From Catellatospora methionotrophica (GTDB taxonomy: Bacteria > Actinomycetota > Actinomycetes > Mycobacteriales > Micromonosporaceae), in contig NZ_JAAOTJ010000002.1 of the NCBI RefSeq assembly GCF_011297335.1, positions 372,001-436,000 on the forward strand: 64,000 nt of DNA. Direction: 5' to 3'. A program made the position numbers and the translations under genes. Below the pieces are notes generated by a model. That model was not told where the DNA came from. It worked only from the letters and a program-made list of their open reading frames with translations, and did no database searches. This document shows, piece after piece, positions 55,081 to 61,873 of the stretch. How positions within the stretch are numbered: position 1 is the first letter of the stretch; each line of letters begins with the position of its first letter.

Positions 55081-56122
55081 CACCGCCCACCCCACGGCCG
55101 CGGCCGTGCCCGTCGCCGGGCCGCTGCTGGAGGTGCGTGACCTGAGCATGCACTTCATCAAACGTGCTGGCCTGCGCGCGAAGATCGTGTCCAATGTGCG
55201 TGCCGTCGAGGGCGTCGACCTCACCATCCACGAGGGCGAGACCGTCGGGCTGGTCGGCGAGACCGGCTGCGGCAAGTCGACCCTGGGCCGGTGCATCGTG
55301 CGCGCCTACGAACCCACCTCAGGGCAGATCCACTACCGCCGCCGCGACGGGCAGGTCATCGATGCCGCCAAGCTGCGCCGCTCGCAGCTCAAGCCCTACC
55401 AGGGCGAGGTGCGGCTGGTGTTCCAGGACCCGTACTCCTCGCTCAACCCTCGGATGAACCTGCTGCAGATCATCTCCGAGCCGCTGCTGCTGCACGGCAT
55501 GACCGACCGGGTCGAACGCGAGCAGCGGGTCGCCGACCTGCTCACCCGCGTCGGGCTGCGCCCGGAGTTCATGCGCCGCTACCCGCACGCGTTCTCCGGC
55601 GGCCAGCGCCAGCGGGTCAGCATCGCCCGCGCCCTGGCCCTGGACCCGCGCCTGGTCATCGCCGACGAGGCCGTGTCCGCCCTGGACGTGTCGGTCCGCG
55701 CACAGATCCTCAACCTGCTGGAGGATCTGCGGGCCGAAGCGGGGCTGACCTACCTGATGATCACCCACGACCTGGGTGTCGTCGACTACCTGTGCCAGCG
55801 CGTCGCCGTCATGTACCTGGGCCGGATCGTCGAGTTCGGAACGACCGAGGAGGTGTACGGCAACCCGCGCCACCCGTACACCGAGACACTGCTCGCCGCT
55901 ATCCCGAAACCCGACCCGCGCCAGCGCGGCCAGCGCACCGCCGTCACCGCGCGCGGCGAACTGCCCGACCCCGGCGACGCCCCGCCCGGCTGCCCGTTCA
56001 GCAGCCGCTGCCCGTACGCGACCGACCTCTGCCGCAACGAGATGCCGCCGCTGCGCGAGACGTCGACCGGGCACCTGGCCGCCTGCCACCGCACCGACGA
56101 GCTCAGCCTGCGCCCCGCCTGA
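55061..56122 (+). CDS. Opp-type ABC transporter ATPase 2 (OppF/DppF family)
   Basis: A 353-residue ATPase: Walker A GETGCGKSTLGR, signature FSGGQRQRVS, Walker B LVIADEAVSALDVS, and a C-terminal Cys-containing extension (GCPFSSRCPYATDLC). It pairs with ATPase 1. A lyase gene starts 18 bases downstream, tying import to catabolism. Confidence 0.96.
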   Translation: MASPSADTAHPTAAAVPVAGPLLEVRDLSMHFIKRAGLRAKIVSNVRAVEGVDLTIHEGETVGLVGETGCGKSTLGRCIVRAYEPTSGQIHYRRRDGQVIDAAKLRRSQLKPYQGEVRLVFQDPYSSLNPRMNLLQIISEPLLLHGMTDRVEREQRVADLLTRVGLRPEFMRRYPHAFSGGQRQRVSIARALALDPRLVIADEAVSALDVSVRAQILNLLEDLRAEAGLTYLMITHDLGVVDYLCQRVAVMYLGRIVEFGTTEEVYGNPRHPYTETLLAAIPKPDPRQRGQRTAVTARGELPDPGDAPPGCPFSSRCPYATDLCRNEMPPLRETSTGHLAACHRTDELSLRPA

Positions 56123-56140
56123 CCACAGGAGCCGAACCCC

Positions 56141-57049
56141 ATGCGCTACCCCCACACCATGCTCGCGACCTGCTGCGTGCCCTGGTCCGAACAGGGTGAA
56201 CTGCTCGAAGACGTGTTCCGTGACAGCATCCGTTTCCAGCGCGGGCACGGCCTGGACCACCTGTACCTGTTCGGGACGGCGGGGGAGGGCCACGCGGTCA
56301 CCGACCGGCAGTACGACCAGATCGTGGCCGTGTTCGCCGAGGAGATGGCGGGCGCGTCACCGATGGTCGGGGTGATCAGCCTGTCGACGGGGACCGTAGT
56401 GGAGCGCATCGAGCGGGCGGCGGCACGGGGCGTCACCGCGTTCCAGCTGTCGCTGCCCAGCTGGAGCGCGCTCGACGACGCCGAACTGGGCGCGTTCTTC
56501 GACCAGACCGTGGGGCGGTTCCCGGAGCTGACGTTCCTGCACTACAACCTGCCCCGGGCCCGGCGCATCGTGACGCCCGCCGAATACGCGGTGCTCAGCG
56601 ATCGACACCCGAACCTGGTGGCGACGAAGAACGCCGGGGCCAGCGGGCAGACGCTCGACGACCTGTTCACGCTCGCGCCACAGCTGCGGCACTACCTGAC
56701 CGAACCCGGCTACGCGGCGGCGATCCGGCAGGGGCACCCGGAGGCGGGACTGCTGCTGTCCATGTCGTCGATCAACCCGGCGCTCGCGGGCGAGTTGTTC
56801 GCCGCCGGGGCGGGCGGTGACCTGGACACGGTCGAGCAGCTGTCGGCGGAGCTGGGCGGGATCACGGCGGCGCTGGTCGAGGCGCTCGGCGGCGGGCGCA
56901 TCGACGGGGCGTACGACAAGTGCTTCAACCGGGTGCACGACGAACGCTTTCCGCTGCGGCTGCTCGCGCCCTACCGGGGTGCGACCGAGGCTGAGTACGC
57001 CGCGTTCGCCGCAGCCGTCACCGAGCGCTATCCGCACTGGATGCCGTGA
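56141..57049 (+). CDS. Dihydrodipicolinate synthase / N-acetylneuraminate lyase family protein
   Basis: A 302-residue class I aldolase of the DapA/NanA family. GTAGEG near residue 45 is the family's phosphate/carboxylate-binding loop. The catalytic Tyr is in FLHYNLPRA and the Schiff-base Lys in LVATKNAGAS (about residue 163). It is the last gene of the transporter operon, so it most likely cleaves the imported compound. NanA-like sialate cleavage to ManNAc and pyruvate fits the neighbouring NagA and ROK kinase; another keto-acid aldol reaction is possible. Confidence 0.88.
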   Translation: MRYPHTMLATCCVPWSEQGELLEDVFRDSIRFQRGHGLDHLYLFGTAGEGHAVTDRQYDQIVAVFAEEMAGASPMVGVISLSTGTVVERIERAAARGVTAFQLSLPSWSALDDAELGAFFDQTVGRFPELTFLHYNLPRARRIVTPAEYAVLSDRHPNLVATKNAGASGQTLDDLFTLAPQLRHYLTEPGYAAAIRQGHPEAGLLLSMSSINPALAGELFAAGAGGDLDTVEQLSAELGGITAALVEALGGGRIDGAYDKCFNRVHDERFPLRLLAPYRGATEAEYAAFAAAVTERYPHWMP

Positions 57050-57052
57050 CCG

Positions 57053-57889
57053 TCAGGCGATGCCGTCGACCGCTGCCTTGAGCGCGTTGACCGACGGGTC
57101 CCAGGTGAAGTGCAGGACGGGGATGCCGGAGCCGGCGGCGTTGCTGTCGCCGCCGAGGACCACCGCCCGCGGCTTGTTGGTGCCCTGCGGCACGACGAGA
57201 TACCAGTTGCCCTTGACATTCGCGATGAACACGTCGGCTACCTCTTGGTCAGGCGGGGTCGGGGTGGTGACGTTCCCGGCGTAGGTCTCGAAGTCGACCG
57301 TCGCGCGGAAGTTGGTGGGGTTGGCGGTGTTCAGCCACAGGCTGGTGTGCACGTGCGGTCCGACGCCGCTGTCGCTGCCGTTGGCCGAGGCGCCGGTGTA
57401 GGCGATGGTCTGGCCTCGCGATACGCGCTGGCCGGTGGCGACGGTGATCCTCGACAGGTGCAGGTGCCGGGAGTAGTTGCCGTCGTCGTGGGCCATCCCG
57501 ACGACGCGGCCGGTTCCTCCGGAGGTGTCGGTCTTCACGAGGCGGATCGTGCCGTTCGCGGCGGCCATGACGGGGGTGCCGACGCCGACGGCGTAGTCGG
57601 TGCCCGGCTCGGCCGAGGGCGGTGTGCGGTTGCGGTGGTCCTGCCAGGAACTCGAGATCCTCACGATCCCGCACGGCCGCTGGTAGCTGCCGGCCGCCTG
57701 GGCGGATTCGGGCAGCAGCGCGAACGCCGCCGACACTCCGGACGCCGCCAGCGCGGCGCCGGTGATGAACCCTCGCCTGGACAGTCCCCGCAGGTAGGCG
57801 ATGCCACCGAGCTCCTCGGGCCGCAGACCGCCGTGGTCGGCATCGGCATCCTGAGGAGGGTCGGGGCGCGGCCCGTCACTGAGGATCAT
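57053..57889 (-). CDS. Tat-exported M23-like (LytM) protein with altered metal site
   Basis: A 278-residue protein with a twin-arginine leader (LSRRGFITGAALAASGVSAAF) after a 38-residue N-terminus. The M23 fold is recognisable: GTDYAVGVGTPVMAAANGTI, YSRHLHLSRI, GQTIAYTGASANGS and HVHTSLWL. The first metal ligand in the HxGxD motif is Glu (EPGTD), while the Asp and the later HxH are kept. A C-terminal segment of about 70 residues (KGNWYLVVPQGTNKPRAVVL) is unassigned. It could be an active variant endopeptidase or a binding-only protein. Start at ATG 57889. Confidence 0.82.
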   Translation of the reverse strand: MILSDGPRPDPPQDADADHGGLRPEELGGIAYLRGLSRRGFITGAALAASGVSAAFALLPESAQAAGSYQRPCGIVRISSSWQDHRNRTPPSAEPGTDYAVGVGTPVMAAANGTIRLVKTDTSGGTGRVVGMAHDDGNYSRHLHLSRITVATGQRVSRGQTIAYTGASANGSDSGVGPHVHTSLWLNTANPTNFRATVDFETYAGNVTTPTPPDQEVADVFIANVKGNWYLVVPQGTNKPRAVVLGGDSNAAGSGIPVLHFTWDPSVNALKAAVDGIA

Positions 57890-58043
57890 CAATGCAACCT
57901 AAGGCCGGTTCCCCTAAACGGCAAGGCTTTCTCGAAGACGGTTCGGGCAGCCGCCCGCTTGCTGGCTGACGAGAACGAACAGAGCGCATCGGCGGCACCG
58001 GCCGCCTCCCCTTGATGGCGATGCGCGGTCCGCTCACTGCGAT

Positions 58044-58105
58044 GATCCGTTTTTGTGGACGCCGGCTGCCCCTATAGGGGCCGTCGACGTCCACAAAAAC
58101 AGATC
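58044..58105. repeat. 62-base imperfect palindrome
   Basis: Centred between 58074 and 58075. The outer arms GATC (58044-58047/58102-58105) and TTTTTGTGGACG (58050-58061 with CGTCCACAAAAA 58088-58099) enclose a perfect inner GCCCCTATAGGGGC (58068-58081). T-runs are on the 5' side of each strand, the wrong side for an intrinsic terminator. It could be an operator, a small mobile-element relic or a cruciform site. It lies upstream of the M23 gene and downstream of nagA. Confidence 0.8.
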
Positions 58106-58149
58106 TTGGAACTCTTGGCCGCAGTAGTGGTGTCAGGTCACCCTGATGA

Positions 58150-59253
58150 TCAGGCCGCGCTGCCTGCGGACCGTCCCTGCCGAAGCACCCGGCGTACGTG
58201 CAGGGCTCGGTCGGTCACCACCAGGTCGGCGCGCAGGCCCACTGCCAGGCGGCCACGGTCGGCCAGTCCGAGGGCGGCGGCGGGCACGGCCGAGGCGGCG
58301 TGCACCGCGTCGGCGAGCGCGATGCCGAAGCGGACCGCGTTGGTGACGGCCGCGAGCAGCGTCAGCCCGCTTCCGGCGAGCGAGCGGCCGTCGGTGGTGC
58401 GCACCTCGCCCGCGACGACCCGGACCGGTTCGGTGCCGACCCGGTAGTCCCCGTCGGGCATCCCGGCGGCCACGCACGCGTCGGTGATCAGCGCGACGCG
58501 GCCCGGCGCGGCCCGGAACGCGAGCCGCACCATCTCCGGGCTGACGTGGTGGCCGTCGCAGATCAGCTCGCAGGTCACCTGCTCGTCCTCCAGGCACGCC
58601 ACCGCCACCCCGCCGTCGCGGTGGTGGACGGGCCGCATCCCGTTGAACAGGTGGGTGGCGACCGTCGCCCCGGCGGCGATCCCGGCGGTGGCCTGCGCGT
58701 AGGTGGCGTCGGTGTGGCCGAGAGCCGCCACGCAGGGCAGCCCGGCGATCATCTCGGCGGCGCCCGGCAGCTCGGGCGCGACGGTGACCATCCTGACGCC
58801 GCCCACGGCAAGGACCTCGGCCAGCTCGCGGGAGTCCGGTGTCCGTACGTGGTCCAGGGAGTGCGCGCCGCGCCGGGTGGTGCTCAGGTATGGCCCTTCG
58901 AGATGCACTCCGGCGATGGTCTGGTCCCGCACGAGCGGGGCGAGCGCGCGGACCTGGTCGAGCAGCGCCGGGTGCGTGGTGGAGCCGAGACTGGCCACGA
59001 CCGTGGTCGTGCCGTGCGCGGCGTGGAAGGCGGCGGCGCGGCGGGCCGCGGTCTCGCCGACCTCGAACGCGCCGCCGCCTCCGCCGTGGCAGTGCATGTC
59101 GACCAGCCCCGGCAGCAGGTAGCCGTCGGTGTGCTGCGCGCCTGCGACGGTGCCGGAACCGAGGTCGGTGATGAGGCCGTCCTCGATGCGGAGCCACCCG
59201 TCAAGCGGGCCGTCGGGCAGGATGAGGGTTCCGGAAAGGACAGTTGCCGTCAT
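58150..59253 (-). CDS. nagA: N-acetylglucosamine-6-phosphate deacetylase
   Basis: A 367-residue amidohydrolase that removes the acetyl group from GlcNAc-6-P. Metal and substrate motifs: DMHCHGGGGG near residue 53, HLEGPYLS, GHTDATYAQA, THLFNGMRP, and the catalytic Asp in LITDACVAAG. The ATG overlaps the stop of the upstream ROK gene (ATGA). Third gene of a minus-strand operon (aldolase, kinase, deacetylase). No nagB deaminase gene is seen in the window. Confidence 0.95.
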   Translation of the reverse strand: MTATVLSGTLILPDGPLDGWLRIEDGLITDLGSGTVAGAQHTDGYLLPGLVDMHCHGGGGGAFEVGETAARRAAAFHAAHGTTTVVASLGSTTHPALLDQVRALAPLVRDQTIAGVHLEGPYLSTTRRGAHSLDHVRTPDSRELAEVLAVGGVRMVTVAPELPGAAEMIAGLPCVAALGHTDATYAQATAGIAAGATVATHLFNGMRPVHHRDGGVAVACLEDEQVTCELICDGHHVSPEMVRLAFRAAPGRVALITDACVAAGMPDGDYRVGTEPVRVVAGEVRTTDGRSLAGSGLTLLAAVTNAVRFGIALADAVHAASAVPAAALGLADRGRLAVGLRADLVVTDRALHVRRVLRQGRSAGSAA

Positions 59254-60152
59254 GCGCGGGCCTCCAGGGCCATCAGGGCGGCCCCGACGCAGGCCGACTC
59301 GTCACCGTGGGTGCTGAGTACGAGCCGGGGCGGGCGGGGCATCCGGAATCGGCGCTCGAACGCCTCGCGCAGCGGGCCGAGCAGCTGCTCCCCGGCCAGG
59401 GACAGGCCGCCGCCGACGACGACGACGCCGGGGTCGAGCAGCGTCGCGGCCATGGACAGACCGGTGGCGAGGCGGCTCACGGTCGTCTGCCAGACGGCGG
59501 CGGCTGCCGTGTCGCCGGTTGCCGCGAGCCTGGCGACGTCGCGGGCGGTGGCCTGCCCGCCGGTGGCGGCGTGATGGCGACGCGCGACCGCCGACGCCGA
59601 CGCTTCGGCCTCCAGGCAGCCGTGCGCGCCGCACCCGCACCGGTAGCCGCCCTGGTGGACGGTCAGGTGGCCGATCTCCCCGGCCCGCTGGTGCGCGCCG
59701 GTGCGGACGTCGCCGCCGGTGACGATCGCGCCGCCGATGCCGGTGCCTACGGCGACGAACAGGAAGTCGTCGTCGTCGCGGGTGCGGGCTTCGGCGTGGG
59801 CGGCGGCGCGCAGGTCGTTGGTGACGGTGACGGGCAGGCCGGTGGCGGCGGCGAGCAGCTCGCGCAGCGGTACGTCGTGCCAGCCGATGGCGCTGGAGGC
59901 GACGGCGGTGCCGGTGTGTTCGTCGACCATGCCGAGGCAGGCGACGCCGAGGGCGGCCGGTGGGGTGCCGTGGCGGGCGGTGCCGTGCTCGACGAGGGCG
60001 CGGGCCTCGTCGAGCACGGCGGCGACGACGGCTTCGGGGCCGAGTTGCCGGGGGGTGGGTCGGCGGTGGTGTGCGGTGGTGGTCACGCCGTGGTGGAGGG
60101 CGGACTTGATCGTCGTGCCGCCGATGTCGAGGGCCGCGACGTAGCCGGTCAC
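59250..60152 (-). CDS. ROK-family sugar kinase (amino-sugar locus)
   Basis: A 300-residue kinase: ALDIGGTTIKSALHHG nucleotide-binding start, zinc motif CGCGAHGCLE near residue 175, no DNA-binding domain. The GTG start at 60152 overlaps the aldolase stop (GTGA); the longer frame upstream is non-homologous. Beside NagA and a possible sialate lyase it probably phosphorylates ManNAc or GlcNAc (inference). Confidence 0.92.
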   Translation of the reverse strand: MTGYVAALDIGGTTIKSALHHGVTTTAHHRRPTPRQLGPEAVVAAVLDEARALVEHGTARHGTPPAALGVACLGMVDEHTGTAVASSAIGWHDVPLRELLAAATGLPVTVTNDLRAAAHAEARTRDDDDFLFVAVGTGIGGAIVTGGDVRTGAHQRAGEIGHLTVHQGGYRCGCGAHGCLEAEASASAVARRHHAATGGQATARDVARLAATGDTAAAAVWQTTVSRLATGLSMAATLLDPGVVVVGGGLSLAGEQLLGPLREAFERRFRMPRPPRLVLSTHGDESACVGAALMALEARA

Positions 60153-60913
60153 GGCGTGGGCAGCCCGGCACGCAGCTCGGCGGCCAGGGCGTGTACGCCG
60201 GACAGCAGCAGGCCGATGTCGGCGCGGCAGTTCATGATGACGCCGCCCCGGCCGATCCACTTCAGGGACGTGGCGGGATCGGCGGTGAACAGGCCGAACG
60301 GGACGTCGGCGGCCAGGCAGGCGTCGAGCACGGTCTGGATGGCCTGCTCGACGTCGGGGTGGTCGGGGTCGTGCAGGTGGCCGAGGGAGACGGCGAGGTC
60401 GCCGGGGCCGACCATGACGGCGTCGAGGCCGGGCACGGCCAGGATCTCGGGCAGGTTGGCGATGGCTTCGACGGTCTCGATCTGGACGATGACGACGCTG
60501 TCGTTCGCGTGCTGGAGGAACTCGGCGTAGCCGCCCTCGTACTTCATGGGGGCGCGGCCGGGGCCGAGGCTGCGTACGCCTTCGGGGCGGAAGCGGGCGG
60601 CGGCGACGGCCTGGCGGGCCTGGTCGGCGGTGTCGACCATGGGCACGATGACGCCGTCGGCGCCGAGGTCGAGCAGGTGTCCGATCTCGGCGGTGTCGTT
60701 GCGCAGGACGCGGACCAGGGCGGCGGGGCGGGCCCCACGGAAGGCGAGGAAGCGCTGCTGGAGGCTGACCGTGGTGGTCGCGATGTGCTGCTGGTCGAAG
60801 ACGAGGAAGTCGAGGTCGACGTTGCGCAGGGCCTCGGTGACGGTGGGGTCTTCGACGAGGTGCCAGCAGCCGACGAGGGGGCGGCGTTCGCGGAGGGCGG
60901 CGCGCAGGTGCAT
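60149..60913 (-). CDS. HpcH/HpaI aldolase family protein
   Basis: A 254-residue class II aldolase-like protein (pyruvate-dependent, divalent metal). Motifs: LVGCWHLVEDPTVTEAL, DFLVFDQQH (usually D.EH), ALVRVLRND, GADGVIVPMVDTADQA, IVQIETVEAIANLPEI with the metal-binding Glu, and MVGPGDLAVSLG with the metal-binding Asp. It may cleave a hydroxy-keto acid made from the imported sugar. The ATG at 60913 has TGGAG upstream. It heads the minus-strand operon and faces the racemase gene across a shared control region. Confidence 0.9.
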   Translation of the reverse strand: MHLRAALRERRPLVGCWHLVEDPTVTEALRNVDLDFLVFDQQHIATTTVSLQQRFLAFRGARPAALVRVLRNDTAEIGHLLDLGADGVIVPMVDTADQARQAVAAARFRPEGVRSLGPGRAPMKYEGGYAEFLQHANDSVVIVQIETVEAIANLPEILAVPGLDAVMVGPGDLAVSLGHLHDPDHPDVEQAIQTVLDACLAADVPFGLFTADPATSLKWIGRGGVIMNCRADIGLLLSGVHALAAELRAGLPTP

Positions 60914-60951
60914 GGGGGTGCTCCAGAGGTCAGGACGCGAAGGTGGTTTCA

Positions 60952-60983
60952 GGTATACCATAAGACCATCCGCTGTGTACCAT
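60952..60983. promoter_or_regulatory. Shared divergent operator region of the aldolase and racemase genes
   Basis: Three copies of an ATGGT-type half-site: GGTATACC (60952-60959), AGACCAT (60963-60969) and TGTACCAT (60976-60983). On the minus strand these read ATGGTACA, ATGGTCT and ATGGTATACC. They sit in the 124-base space between the divergent genes; TACCAT at 60978-60983 may be the -10 for the racemase gene. Confidence 0.55.
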
Positions 60984-61037
60984 GCGATGATCACGCCGGT
61001 CGTCCCGATCGGCGTCGCGAGAAGGGCACCTGGGCGG

Positions 61038-61781
61038 ATGTACGGATGGCGAGCGCGGATCGGTCACCTCAACCCCTCCCCGGCGACGGTCGGGATGGAG
61101 GAGTGGCGGGCGGCCGCCCCGCCGGGAGTCTCGTTCGTGGGCAGCCGGTACCGGATGGAGCGCAACGACCGGGCCAGCCACGACCAGATGCTGCAGGAGT
61201 TGGAGCGCGCCGCGCGGGAGGTCGCCACCGCGCAGGTCGACGTGATCGTGCAGTGCAGCACCCTGGCAGCGATCGGCCGGGAGGCCGAGATCCGCGAGCG
61301 CATCGAGGCGGCCACCGGCATCCGGGCGCTGACCGTGCTCGGCTCGGTGGTCGCGGCGCTGCGGGCGACGGGCGCGCGCCGGATCGCGCTGGGCACCCCG
61401 TATCCGGAGCACCAGAACGCCGAGCTGGCCGGTTACCTGACCGGGGAGGGCTTCGAGGTGGTCGCGGCGCAGGGGCTGGCCAAGACGCACAGCGCGGAGT
61501 TCGGCGCGGAGGAGCCGCACGTGTTCTACCGGCTCGGCCGGGAGGTCGCGCTGCGGGCCATCGATGCGGGCGAGGTCGACACGCTGCTGCTGACCTGCGG
61601 CAACACCCGGACGTTCGAGGTCATCGAGGCGCTGGAGTGGGACACCGGCCTGAACGTGGTCAGCAGCAACCAGGCGACCCTGTGGAACGCGCTGCGCGCC
61701 GTCCACGTGGGGGAGCCGGTGCGGGGGTTCGGGCGGCTGCTGAGCAGCCCGCGTCTCGATCGAAAACCAAACTTGGCTTGA
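61038..61781 (+). CDS. Asp/Glu racemase superfamily protein (maleate isomerase-like)
   Basis: A 247-residue cofactor-free enzyme of the Asp/Glu racemase, maleate isomerase and arylmalonate decarboxylase group. Both catalytic Cys are present, in VIVQCSTLAA (about residue 74) and LLLTCGNTRTF (about residue 186). The ATG at 61038 (MYGWRARIGHLNPS) gives the family start; an ATG at 60987 would add 17 residues. Its substrate is unknown; a chiral or unsaturated acid from sugar breakdown is possible. It is divergent from the aldolase-kinase-nagA operon. Confidence 0.85.
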   Translation: MYGWRARIGHLNPSPATVGMEEWRAAAPPGVSFVGSRYRMERNDRASHDQMLQELERAAREVATAQVDVIVQCSTLAAIGREAEIRERIEAATGIRALTVLGSVVAALRATGARRIALGTPYPEHQNAELAGYLTGEGFEVVAAQGLAKTHSAEFGAEEPHVFYRLGREVALRAIDAGEVDTLLLTCGNTRTFEVIEALEWDTGLNVVSSNQATLWNALRAVHVGEPVRGFGRLLSSPRLDRKPNLA

Positions 61782-61827
61782 TGGTATACAAATAAACCGA
61801 ACTCTGGTCTACCATCGCTCCAATTGG
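61781..61827 (+). promoter_or_regulatory. Operator/promoter region of the secreted sialidase-like gene
   Basis: ATGGTATAC (61781-61789) and TGGTCTACCAT (61805-61815) repeat the locus half-site. TACCATCGCTCCA (61810-61822) is identical to the 13-mer at the transporter promoter. CCAATTGG (61820-61827) is an extra small palindrome. Confidence 0.5.
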
Positions 61828-61873
61828 ATGATCTCGGCCCTGCCCCCGGGGTCGTAGGCACTGGAGCGTGCAC

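Noticed and set aside
58044-58105. Palindrome considered as the intrinsic terminator of the nagA operon
   Set aside because: On either strand the T-run precedes the stem and an A-run follows it, opposite to an intrinsic terminator.
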